Shown: piece after piece, positions 35,146 through 45,145 of the stretch | Layout: each line of letters begins with the position of its first letter | How positions within the stretch are numbered: position 1 is the first letter of the stretch | NCBI GenBank assembly: GCA_027922465.2 | Contig: BQMF02000029.1 | Location: forward strand, 682,001-746,000 | Direction: 5' to 3' | DNA: 64,000 bases | Source of the DNA: Turritopsis dohrnii | Taxonomy: Eukaryota; Cnidaria; Hydrozoa; Anthoathecata; Oceaniidae | Notes under the pieces: model-generated | The model's database searches: none | The model's input: the letters and a program-made list of their open reading frames with translations, nothing else | What the model was told of the DNA's origin: nothing | Translations under genes and position numbers: made by a program

Positions 35146-35877
35146 GTTATAAGGAGTTTGTATATTTTTGTAAAATGTTTGTTTGAGGTGGACAAGTATT
35201 ATACTGGACCTATTTAGAAAACAACATTCCATTATCGCCATTTCATCAAAACATTGCCAAACTAGAAGAATGACAGAATTGGTAATAAGATCAACATCTG
35301 ATTGAGTATTGATATCATTCTAAATCAACCATCAATCAATGATGAACTACTTATTATTCTACTTTGTTATATTGCAATACCCATATTAGTTTGTTATTAA
35401 GTACTAATTCTAGAACATCACAATCTCTTCTCTAGCACAAGTCATATACTACTACGTCAGTAAGCAATATTTTTTTCAATGTTTTTTAGTTTCATTAAAA
35501 ATTTTAAACCAAATATGTTACTTGAAACTTCTATTATATAGTATATGTTCATAGGCACTGGTACAGACCCCTGCGTACTCGCATTTAGTATCTATCCTCA
35601 TATGACTATTGCAGTTGTTTGCAGTTTTTTTCCGTTTTTTTATTACTTCTAGTCGCAGGGACTAGTTATCGTCCCAATTCTGAGTCAATCTTCTAGATAT
35701 CTAATTACTAACACTCTACTTACCAATTCTACTTTGCTAGCGTAGCCGGTCAGAGCATCTCACTAGCATGCATAATATTTTTATAAATATAAATATTTTT
35801 CTAGACTTTGCACATTATATACTATATAATGTTTTCAGCTGAAGAGCCAAATGTAAATTTTGGAGATTGAAATATAC

Positions 35878-35878
<1 letters not shown>

Positions 35879-35911
<33 letters not shown>
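35879..35911. repeat. ATT microsatellite
   Basis: About eleven tandem ATT units. Confidence 0.9.
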
Positions 35912-36373
35912 GTTTCAAATGTTTTACTTCGTAATTAATTATTGTCAATTTTCGTTAAGTCCTTGTCCGTGGGGTTCCTTCTTCTTCAGATTTGTATAAC
36001 CAATGCCTGACTTCATACTGCACAGTTAATTGACGACTCTTAATTGGGCTGAACAGGCTGAATGTCAGTATTGTGTAATTAGGGCGTCAACATAATTTGT
36101 TGTAATCGCATACAAAGTTAATTAGAACTGTATTAAACTTTTTTAGTTGACTTTGCTAAGTGACCAATTGAAATTATTTTATCACAGAAATATTTTTCTG
36201 ATATGAGTTCTTACAGAGAAAAGTGTGTGAAGAACTGTTAATAGCTGTTAATATAAAGATCGAGTGTAAAAGTTATTGAAGAGTTTCCCTAGCCTTGATT
36301 GTTTGTTGAGATGGTAGCCTTGCCATGTTTTTTTTTCTAGGTTTGAAATATAAAATACTGAAAATAATATTCA

Positions 36374-36434
36374 TGAAGATGGCTTTTGAGATGTTTGCTT
36401 TGTTGGCATTGCATTGCTTTGTTATTTCATATGG
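36374..36434 (+). pseudogene. gene 3 exon 1, signal peptide
   Basis: It encodes MKMAFEMFALLALHCFVISY, 61 nt, donor G/GTAAGG, and is closely similar to exon 1 of gene 1. Confidence 0.82.
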
Positions 36435-36515
36435 TAAGGTTATAAGGGAATTCAAGTGTTATCTTTTGGGGAATGTTTGTCTGAAGTATTTAGGTGTTAC
36501 CCTGCATATTTTTAG

Positions 36516-36887
36516 TTACTTGTGATACTGTTACACCAATGAATGGCATGTATACTGTCCCTGGTGTTAAGGGTCAATCCATTGACATGCATTGGAATGT
36601 CACAGCTGACATGGATGAAAGTGTTATCACAATTAACATGGAAGGGAAAAATTTCATTCTTTGCTCCGGATAACAACCAACCAACTGCAGTGTTGATAGG
36701 TAATGATAATTTGAAAGAAAGATTGAGAGTTTCACATGATCTAAAAGAAAAGTTCCCATCTGGAACACTCACGCTGTCAATTAGTGGTCTGCTTCATGGA
36801 GACAAATGCAACTTTACCTGATTGCTGCATTTGGAAAGAAAGGTGTATCTAAAGAAAAATCAGCTACAATCCATCTGATCATTAATG
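36516..36887 (+). pseudogene. gene 3 exon 2, first Ig domain, two frameshifts
   Basis: It starts VTCDTVTPMNGMYTVPGVKG and IDMHWNVTADMDESVI. After a shift near 36645 it continues NDNLKERLRVSHDLKEKFPS and GTLTLSISGLLHGDKCNFT, then needs a further shift to reach IAAFGKKGVSKEKSATIH. Donor AATG/GTACGT. Confidence 0.82.
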
Positions 36888-38481
36888 GTACGTGTTTAAA
36901 ATTTAATTATAACACCACAGTTTATTTGTTTAATTTGTTTGTTCTTGTATTATAAAATGTTTCACATGGTCTAAAGGATGGCTTTGATCTGAAACATTCA
37001 CTTGGTCATTTCATGATCTTGAATATATGCAACATTACCTTTGTTGTTTTATTTGAACATAAAGGTTAACAAGAGGCCCCTGGGGCCTGAAGGTCAGCGC
37101 TCTCGGCAAAGCTGAAAAATAATGGACTGCAAAGCAAAATCGAAATACATTTTTACTCCAGGAAGGTCCAAATAGGAATTTCTGAGATATTTCTAGAGTA
37201 ACAATGGTTAAAGGAATAAACCATTTTGGTTTAAAACAATCTAAAACAGATATTGAATTCATAAAGCAATATCATTGCTAATTTAATTCAATACAATACA
37301 TCAGAGACATTAAATATACAAAAAATTTATTCAAATGCCTCACATTTACCTTAAAACAAATTTTAAGCAGATAAGACTTTCATGCATATTTATCTACAAG
37401 AAGTCATATCCAATTGAATTGAATGGAATGGAACGCAAATATGATTTCGAGTAAATAAAATATATATTATAAATATGATCAAATTCAAAAAGAAGTTACT
37501 AACTCTTTATTTCACAAAATTCAGAGCAAGCTGTGGTTCTCACTATCACCAAGTTCAAAAGCAAACTTCTCTCCCACATAATTTATGAAAATGAATTGCT
37601 ACAGATTAAAAATAAGTGACAATGTCATGGTTGTATGGTTTGGCACAGTGCACTAATTTATATATTTTTGCCTTTCTTCAGATTGAAAATAAGAAAAAGT
37701 AAGCAAATGTGGATTATTTGATTAAGAAAATACAGGGTCTAATCTAGAATGGAAGGGCAGCGTCCGGCAGAAGGGAAAAGGGCACATCATGAACATCCAA
37801 AGGGCACTTTTTTTTAGGAAAAAGGCAACCTGAGCTTTCTTTCAGTGGGTTAAACCTGTGACCCCCTATACAAGCTTTTAAAGTGAAGTAAATTTTTTAA
37901 AAAATGCAGAGGGCAGCGTCCGATCAACAGCGCTCTTTTGGACTAGATTAAACCCTGAAATGAAAGAAACTCACGGTCATGCAGACACAGAGTATTGACA
38001 ATACAAAAGTAACAATCTTACAAAAATCTTACAGTTGGGAAATTACAATTAGTTCTGACAGTGTTCAATAAGTTTTACAGTAATAATTATCCAACTTGTG
38101 ATAACTCATAAGCCCAATAAACCTGGTAGCTACGTCTCTGACTCTGCTCACTAAGAGTCCGATATAACAACATCGCCAACAATTTCCTAAAAAATGTGAA
38201 AGGTGACATTGAAATGTTAATTGATGAATTTAATATTAAATTTCTATAGAAAAGTTTTAAAATTTTCGCAACCTTGGTTGATTAACATTCCTTTTATATT
38301 TTGCGTAGCAAACCAATATGTTTATAAAATATTTACCCTTCGTGTATAATGGAACTTACAAAAAGTACAAAAGTACAATGTATTTATGGTATGAATATAG
38401 GACAAATATGTTTGAGCAGAAGCTTTTCGATTTATTCAATCATCATCAGTGCTACAAGTATAAATTCGTTTATTGACCTTA

Positions 38482-38766
38482 AGTGTATTTAATTTCGCGG
38501 TAACTGAAATTTCTCGTGCATTAAACTTAATACATGCGAAAAGTTCTAAATTTTAATGAACATGTTGTGTTCCAAGCATAACCAGTGCGTTAGTTCATGT
38601 TTCAAGCCTTTTGAAAAAAATTGATTTTGGTTAAATTCGCGAAATTTAATACATGCAAAAAATCTCATAGAAACAAAATCGTGAAATTTAATACACGCGA
38701 AAAAAGGTTTTTTGAAAAAATTTTGCGAATCGCGAAATTTAATACACCGCAAAATTAAATACACTG
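38482..38766. mobile_element. MITE with CGCGAAATTTAATAC repeats
   Basis: AAGTGTATTTAATTTCGCGG at the left and CCGCAAAATTAAATACACTG at the right are inverted. The interior repeats GCGAAATTTAATACA several times. Its architecture resembles the MITE at 55783-56314. Confidence 0.65.
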
Positions 38767-39493
38767 ATATAAGGTATTAGGAATGGTTTTGTAATTATTC
38801 AAAGTTTCAGTGGTAGTATGTTGATCAATATACACACAAACACAAAAAAATCAAATTCCTGTGGTGGTAAAATGGGTTTATTTTATTCTACCGCATTGAA
38901 ATATTGGTTAATAATTTCTTTTCCCTGAAAGAGTCACCAATTGTATCTCAGTAAACCCTTGCTTTGATGATGGACGACAGAAAAGGAGAAATAAAAAAAC
39001 ATGAAATGATTTATCAGTGAGTGTGTAGCAGCACCCAGTTACATCATCAATGGGGATAATGTGTTAAAAATCTTCTTACCTCAAGTGTGTTTTTTGGAGA
39101 TTGCAGTCATATTATCATCACTTTGTTTTTGGCTGTGTGGGATCATCAAAGCCTACCAATATGTATAAATGTAATGGAGATGTATCGACACCAGCAAAAA
39201 GAGTCATTTTGCATAAACAATTCTCTTCTAACCATAGAAATTTCTATTGCTATTTCTATGTTCTAACTGACTAGTAAAATAATATTTAACTCTACACTGA
39301 ATAGGTAGCATCATAGCGAAGTTTTGAGAAACTCCACGCAGTGATTTCATGATTTGCTGTTTTCATGGCCACACTCACAATAAGAAAACGTTTTAAAATA
39401 TCTTCTTTTTACCTATTCCATGCAACAACCATAGTTGGAAAATAGCCTCTGATTCAGCCTACAACAGACTTCAGCCTACAATCTAGGATACAA

Positions 39494-41079
39494 CAGGGTT
39501 CGTACAGTCAGGGAAAGTCAGGATTAAAAGTGGCTTTTTTGATTAAGTCAGGGAAAGTCAGGGAATGTCAGGAAATGTCAGGGAATTTTTTTTAAAAGTC
39601 AGGGAATTTTTTTAAAAGTCAGGGAAGCATAAAAGGAATATGTATAATATGCTTCTTTATCTATATTTTATCTGTTAACTCATTAGAATGAATAATAAAA
39701 AACTTATTTTCAAGATAGTTGGCTTCTAGATAAAACATTTGTAATTTGGCTGCAACGTGCTCCACACACTGTTTTGTCAGTGTATAGACCAATCAACTGG
39801 CTGTCAGGCATTGCAATATCTAGTTCATTAGTCAGATTACACTGTTGGTTGCTCAATGCAAGGTTTAAAACCACTAATATGTATTGAGGTACAAGGAAGA
39901 AAGGTGATAATGAATTGCATTTAAAATGTTGAAGATTATAATGGGAAGGAAAAACAGACTGTGGTAAAGAATTCCAGAGGGTAGAGGAGTGAGGAATGAA
40001 ACTTTGTTGGTAAAAAGTTTTAGATGACTTTGGGATGATGACAGTGTGATCATGGCAATCAGATGAATATCTTGTGTTTCGCTTGAAAGTTTTTGATGCA
40101 GGGATGAGAGAAGAGAGCTCAGTTGAACATTTTCCGTAAAAGTATTTATAAAAGAGGCAAAGCGACGCCACAGATCTGCGATGGGAGAGTGTGTCAAGTT
40201 TACTTGCAAGTTTATCACCAATAGCATTACAGATACGTTTCTGAATATGATCTAAAAGTTTAAGAGAGTCTGAGGGTGCACCACCCCAAATATGGCAGCA
40301 ATACTCAATACAAGGCTGAATAGTAGATTTATATAGGTAAAGAATGGCATCAGGGCTGAGGTATGCTCTCGCACGAAGAAGGGAGCCCATCTTCATTGAG
40401 GCTGACTTAGCAATTGCCTCAATGTAGGAGAAATCCTGTGAAAAAGTGATGCCAAGGAGACGAAAGGAGTTGTTTTCTTCCAACTGGGTGCCATTCATGG
40501 AAACTGACGGTAAAAAGGGATCTTTAATATGATTTACAGAAGAAGTTTGGTTTTTGAAGAATTGAATGTGACCAGCCATTTCTCTCCCCACTCAACTATA
40601 GATTGCAGATCAAGTTCAATTTCGCCTGCCATTTTTACCTGGCTGAACAAATCTGATTTTGGAATACAGGAATAGATGGTTGAATCATCAGTATAGATGG
40701 CAAGCTTGAAATAATGTCATCAGGCAGATCATTGATGAAAAGAAGAAAAAGGGTTGGCCCAAGGACAGAACCTTGGGCAACTCCTGCATTGATGGAATGT
40801 GTCGATGATGATTGCCCATCTAAAACAACCTTAGGCCTACGATTACCAAGGAAGGAACGAATGATCTCATAAAGGAGACCCTTAACTCCATATGCAGCAA
40901 GCTTTTTCAAAAGACCAGTATTGTTTCAGGAATTGTTAGCCTAAAGTCAGGAAAGAACATATGCATTTAAGAAAAAGTCAGGGAAAAACATATCATTTTT
41001 AGGATTTTTATCAGGGAAAATAGTATACTTTCCAGGAAAAGTCAGGGAATTTCTTAGGTTAAGGACTGTACGAACCCTG
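39494..41079. mobile_element. GTCAGGGAA MITE hosting a non-LTR fragment
   Basis: The ends CAGGGTTCGTACAGTC and GACTGTACGAACCCTG are exact inverted repeats, and TACAA flanks both sides (39489-39493, 41080-41084). Next to the ends, GTCAGGGAAAGTCAGGGAA and variants repeat in tandem (39510-39630, 40940-41050). A reverse-transcriptase fragment occupies the middle. Confidence 0.82.
39650..40930 (-). pseudogene. non-LTR retrotransposon reverse transcriptase fragment
   Basis: The minus strand encodes the C-terminal part of a jockey/CR1-like RT: VLDGQSSSTHSINAGVAQGS, VLGPTLFLLFINDLPDDI, then the catalytic IYTDDST in another frame (about 40690), then thumb sequence NNSFRLLGITFSQDFSYIE and SLLRARAYLSPDAILYLYKS up to WNSLPQSVF. 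A frameshift separates the QGSVLGP and TDD blocks. The endonuclease and N-terminal RT are absent, as expected of a 5'-truncated insertion. Exact element ends are not clear. Confidence 0.85.
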
Positions 41080-41153
41080 TACAAAATCTTGGAATTACGG
41101 ACGGACGGACAAACAAACAAACGCTAATGAAAGATCAGCTGCTATCGCGCTGA

Positions 41154-42690
41154 CCAATAAAAGGATGGTTTCAATAAAGAATCAGCTGCATTTCATTTGA
41201 GTAACATGTTTGAGCTTTCAATGTAACTATTACAATTTATTTGTTTGAAGTTTTGTTTCGTGATCAAACCTTTATTATCCATTCTGAAGAAACAACTAAT
41301 CTTAATGTTGATGTGTTTTTTCCCTTGTAAGAATGTGCCTATAGGTTAGTCAGAAGGAGAAAAAGATAAAGATTCCATTGATACAATATTTATATGAATA
41401 AATTGGATATTTGCTTTAAAAACTGCGGTAATATTTTTTGTTTCCAATTTTTTGAAACACACTGTATTTATACAGATGAATAATTGCATATTAACTGATG
41501 CTAAATCTTAATGTATTGTAGTGCTCTTATAGTAAAGATAGCTGAAATAATGGCTATGATGACAAAATTAGGTGTAAAAAGTTATTTAATATAGTTAAGA
41601 TTGTCCATAATATCATAAGACTTCAGCTTTCCCTTTGCTACATTTGCATTATTATCTTTAATGTTCATATTGAAGATAAGGGTTATAGAACAAAATAAAG
41701 TAAAAATCCTGTTTTATTACCAACCAATATTAATAGAAAGTCTCTTAGATAGACCTACTATTTCTGCTGAAAATATGTGAATATGTAATCAGAAAATGAG
41801 TTTAAGCAGAGCTTTCTAAAGAATGGTATTTTTTCATTATCTTACCTTAGTTACCTTAGATAAAACGTGATGAACACAGTACTGCTTATACGTTCTTTTA
41901 CTTTTGTAACAAGTTATCCTTGATCTGGACAGCAAAAAGTTACTCTTACACTGAAAAGTTACTCTGACTTTGTAAAATTTGAAATACTCCAAGTCCACAT
42001 ACATTTCTAAGAACAATAGGGACTCATGAAAACTTGCTTTTTAATAGTGCCATACTGTATACAGAGCTGCTTACAAATTGGTCATGATAATACATTCAGT
42101 GCTGCAAATAATATTTCTAATAGTTCTAATAATGTCCTTTAATTTCTTACTTATCATTTTCATTTCTAGCCTCTAAGTAATTAAGTTAAAGCAAAAGTGG
42201 ATCTAAGACAACGGTCTGAAACTTGTGATCACCCTTCATTAACTGTATGTTGACCAGTAGAATGAAATAATCATGGCACTGTAGTGTTTGTAACCTTCGA
42301 ACCTTCAAAGATGTTTATATGACGTAGACAAAGTATACTATATACTTAATAATAAGAGTGCAGTTTTTGATCATCTATATTGTAGATGTAAGAGATATAT
42401 AGTTGATGAATGATGATGATATAGACGTTCTTATGGAATTCATATTTGGGGAAAATCAAGGAAATGTTAAGTTGGTTTATGAGAACCATAATTATAGAAT
42501 GTTTTTTATTTTTGGGAACCTTCAGCAAAATATTGATTAATTTTCCCTTCTTTTGGTAATTAATATTAATAAAAAACTGTATTAATGATTGTGAAAAATG
42601 GAGCTTGCAGGATTGGATTTTACTATAGTAATTATAAGAGGTGTAATTACGAAGCTGGAAGTAGACAATTGGTTCCTTTTTTTGTTCTCA
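41154..42690. other. rest of gene 3 intron 2
   Basis: AT-rich, no gene. The stretch around 41240-41310 resembles 47510-47610 (TTTATTTG, TTCAAGTTTT, TTATCCATTCTGAA), another trace of segmental duplication. A solitary GAAACACACTGTA mariner-like end lies at 41452. Confidence 0.5.
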
Positions 42691-43101
42691 AAAATACCTC
42701 ATCTTTGTGCTTATCAATTACCAAAATTCATTGAAATGACAGAAAATGGTATCTACTTGAATGTAAGTATTTGTAACCATCAAACAGTGGTTGGCAAATT
42801 GATAGGAAAATCTGTTCATTCATATTTGTATGAACTGGAAATCAGAAAACATTGGAACTTTTGTGGATACAACTTAACACTGGAAATTGGTGGCTTCAAT
42901 GCTATCATACGAAAAGATATACTGAAATATGTTTGTGTGGGCATATAACTTAATGCAATAAATAATAACGAGAAGTTGAAACAACATTATCTACGGATAT
43001 TTCGTCCAACCTCTGTGGACATTATCAACGTATGAAAATTTACGTTGTCTTTGTATCTCTAGCGACTACGTTACCCTTACTAGTCATTTAGGCCGTTCCT
43101 G

Positions 43102-44022
43102 GTGACTAATGTGACTAATGTTAATTATAATGTTCTTTCTGAACTTAATAAATTTCATCAAAACATCAAGTTCACGATGGAGATGGAAACAGATTTTGCC
43201 ATTCCGTTTCTGGATGTTAAAATAAAACGTCTAACTGATGGGAACTTTCAAACAGAAGTATATCGAAAATCGACTAGTAATGATATATACATGCATTGGC
43301 ACTCATTTGCTCCAAAAATGTGGAAAAACGACACATTGCGATGCTTGATTCAGCTAGCCTATACTGTAAGCTCTAACAAGAAAGTTCTAGAAATTGGATT
43401 GAATCATCTAAAAAACGTGTTTACTCAGATTAATGGATATCCATACAAAGTTGTAAAACGAGTCATGATGAAAGAACACCAAAAAGTTAAAGCACAACCG
43501 CAACAAGCAACTGTGCAAGAATCTGAAGAGACGCCCCAAGTGATATCTCCCGTAATGGTTTTTCCATACAAGGGAAGGCAAGGAGAAAATTTAGTTTGTA
43601 GATTGAACCGAACAATAGACAGTATTTTACCAAATAATGTCAAATTAAGAACACTGTATAAATGTACCAAACTTTCATCTAAATTTTCGTTGAAAGACAA
43701 ATCTGAGAAACATCACAAAAACGATATTGTCTACAAGTATCAGTGTCCAGATAAGAATTGTGCTGAACGTTACATCGGTGAAACTGGAAGACGACTCTTT
43801 GAACGCATAATCGACCATCAGAAACGTGACAAAAACTCTCATATATACCAACATACAGAGAGGACTGGACACGAACGGGCCTCGTCAGATAACTTCACTA
43901 TTTTAAAAGAAAACTGTGGAGGATATAGACGTCGACAGATTTGTGAAGCATTGTATATTAGAGATGACAAACCGTCATTGAACAAACAAGAACAATCTGT
44001 GAAATTGACTTTATTTAATTAA
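43102..44022 (+). CDS. Penelope-like RT C-terminus with GIY-YIG endonuclease
   Basis: A 306-residue open frame. Residues 1-125 are the end of a Penelope-type reverse transcriptase (HQNIKFTMEMETDFAIPFLD, YRKSTSNDIYMHWHSFAPK, with the characteristic LDV and THxYL-like blocks). A linker rich in Gln follows. From about residue 210 comes a GIY-YIG nuclease: YKYQCPDKNCAERYIGETGR, RLFERIIDHQ, ICEALYIRDDKPSLN. The RT palm with YxDD is absent, so the element is 5'-truncated. In this family the nuclease nicks target DNA for primed reverse transcription. The surviving frame has no stop, suggesting a fairly recent insertion. Confidence 0.85.
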   Translation: MTNVTNVNYNVLSELNKFHQNIKFTMEMETDFAIPFLDVKIKRLTDGNFQTEVYRKSTSNDIYMHWHSFAPKMWKNDTLRCLIQLAYTVSSNKKVLEIGLNHLKNVFTQINGYPYKVVKRVMMKEHQKVKAQPQQATVQESEETPQVISPVMVFPYKGRQGENLVCRLNRTIDSILPNNVKLRTLYKCTKLSSKFSLKDKSEKHHKNDIVYKYQCPDKNCAERYIGETGRRLFERIIDHQKRDKNSHIYQHTERTGHERASSDNFTILKENCGGYRRRQICEALYIRDDKPSLNKQEQSVKLTLFN

Positions 44023-44266
44023 CTATCAGCAGAAAGGGGAGAGACATTTGTATCTCTAGCGACTACGTTACCCTTACTAGTCATTTAGGCCGTTCCTGGT
44101 GACTAGGTTGTGTCGTGATTTATGTTATATGTAGTTTGTTGGTAAGGGAATTATTACCGTAATTATTCCTTTATTTATGTGTCTATATATTATAGTTGTC
44201 ATGGTAATGTCATTATGTGTATGTAATTTTGTAGAGAATTAGGTGAACTTTTGCGCTGTAAATTTT

Positions 44267-44322
44267 CATACGTTGATAATGTCCACAGAGGTTGGACGAA
44301 ATATCCGTAGATAATGTCGTTT
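44267..44322 (+). ncRNA. candidate hammerhead-like ribozyme in the Penelope repeat
   Basis: Core TTGATAA replaces the usual CTGATGA, followed by stem II GTCC/GGAC around ACAGAGGTT, then GAAA, a 4-bp stem III (ATAT against ATGT, with one G-T pair) and a GTC cleavage triplet. The two core changes (C3 to T, G8 to A) would keep the known 3-8 base pair. Penelope-like elements are known to carry hammerheads in their terminal repeats. The same sequence is present on the minus strand at about 42979-43034. Stem I is weak, so activity is uncertain. Confidence 0.45.
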
Positions 44323-44460
44323 CAACTTCTCGTTATTATTTATTGCAAAAGATATACTGCTTTCAATAAAACGTAAGTCCACAATATGAACACTTTTTAT
44401 TTTTCATTTTTTTGATAATAGTGAACAGGGATATGATGTAGTATAGTCCTGTTCTTACAG

Positions 44461-44738
44461 TTATACCTGGAAAGATTGATGGAAAGATGTTCAACAGCCT
44501 CCAGGGTGTCCAGTCGTTAAGATCTCACATGAAGATACTGGTGCTTGTCAAATGAGCTGTGAAATATCTCCTATATATGGTAGCAAACATACCAGCATAT
44601 CACTTGATAAGCACAACTCATTCAGCTTGTATGAAACTGATTTTCCAAATGCAACACATATAAAGGTCAGGTCTGTTTACAAAGCCAAAAAAGGGCAATG
44701 GAGTAATCCAATTGATGTTCGCAGCAAAGTAGCAGACG
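44461..44738 (+). pseudogene. gene 3 exon 4, FN3-like, 1-nt deletion
   Basis: Begins IPGKIDGKM after CTTACAG. The deletion near 44488 shifts the frame; the rest (MSCEISPIYGSKHTSISLDK, IKVRSVYKAKKGQWSNPIDV) continues in the new frame. It is 278 nt against 279 nt in gene 2. Confidence 0.85.
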
Positions 44739-45025
44739 GTATTGTGATGTTTAATCCTAGATTTTTATTTAAGATTTTGATTTGCGAGATCAGAATGTGG
44801 CAATAGATAAAAAAACATTTTATGCATAAATACTATTATCGAAGGTTAACGATGTGAAGTCAATAATAAGTCAAGCTTATCTCAAAATCTGTTAGAGATT
44901 GAGACTAGTGGTATTTATCAATTTTTCCATGGTCTACTTTGTTTCTGAAATGTTGTGTGTTTTGAAGAAAGGTAATGGAAGAAAATATTTTTTTTCAGAT
45001 AATGGTATAATTGTTCTATTTCTAG

Positions 45026-45145
45026 ATAACATGAAATCATCTGGCAAGGATGTCACTATAATAATATTTTTCGTAGTACTTGTTGCCTTGATCATTTTAT
45101 TAGTGTTGGTGATAGTATGGCTGGTGCTAAAGTATAAACATAAAG
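45026..45145 (+). pseudogene. gene 3 exon 5, transmembrane helix
   Basis: 120 nt, phase 1 at both ends. MKSSGKDVTIIIFFVVLVAL begins the single helix, followed by LKYKHKG and donor G/GTGAGG. Intact in itself. Confidence 0.83.

Larger units (their letters stand above)
31039..36373. other. intergenic with orphan Alr-like exon relics
   Basis: No intact gene. It holds at least three decayed signal-peptide exons and two decayed first-Ig exons, listed separately, and a terminal-inverted-repeat element. It also has an ATT microsatellite at 35879-35911. The stretch 33165-33460 is duplicated at 46850-47150. The pattern is that of repeated tandem duplication of the 5' part of Alr-like genes, then decay. 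Confidence 0.7.
37068..41153. mobile_element. outer repeat element (GAGGCCCCTGGGGCCTGA)
   Basis: The left end AACAAGAGGCCCCTGGGGCC, with GGTCAGCGCTCTCGG, and the right end GCTATCGCGCTGACC, preceded by ACGGACGGACGGAC, resemble the ends of a short repeat type common in marine invertebrates. The interior holds a CGCGAAA-type MITE and a MITE that itself contains a non-LTR fragment. The superfamily is not certain. It lies in intron 2 of gene 3. Confidence 0.5.
42925..44346 (+). mobile_element. Penelope-like element, 5'-truncated
   Basis: Bounded by a 13-bp target duplication AAAAGATATACTG (42912-42924, 44347-44359). Direct repeats of 59 bp (43050-43108, 44047-44105) and inverted repeats of about 90 bp (42955-43044 against 44258-44346) surround the coding part. 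This mixture of direct and inverted terminal copies is typical of Penelope-like elements. The inverted repeat contains a hammerhead-like motif. The element interrupts the I-set exon of gene 3. Confidence 0.88.
42691..44372 (+). pseudogene. gene 3 exon 3, I-set, split by a Penelope-like element
   Basis: Reads LPKFIEMTENGIYLNVSIC, then directly NHQTVVGKLIGKSVHSYLYE, omitting the GYPxPTLKWxI block present in genes 1 and 2, then HWNFCGYNLTLEIGG. The acceptor CTTAG of the paralogues is CTCAAA here. The exon is cut after AAAAGATATACTG, which reappears at 44347-44359 and continues to CAATAAAAC/GTAAGT. Confidence 0.87.
36374..45145 (+). pseudogene. Alr-like gene 3: receptor pseudogene
   Basis: Exons: 36374-36434 signal peptide, 36516-36887 first Ig, about 42691-42924 plus 44360-44372 I-set, 44461-44738 FN3-like, 45026-45145 membrane helix. 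Damage is extensive. The first-Ig exon has a frameshift near 36645 and another near 36820. The I-set exon lacks about 12 codons (GYPxPTLKW is gone), has lost its AG acceptor and is split by a Penelope-like element. The FN3-like exon has a 1-nt deletion near 44488 (GATAGTTCAAC in gene 2, GATGTTCAAC here). No tail exon was found downstream. Exon borders and phases otherwise match gene 2. It was once a receptor of the same family and is now non-functional. Confidence 0.87.
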
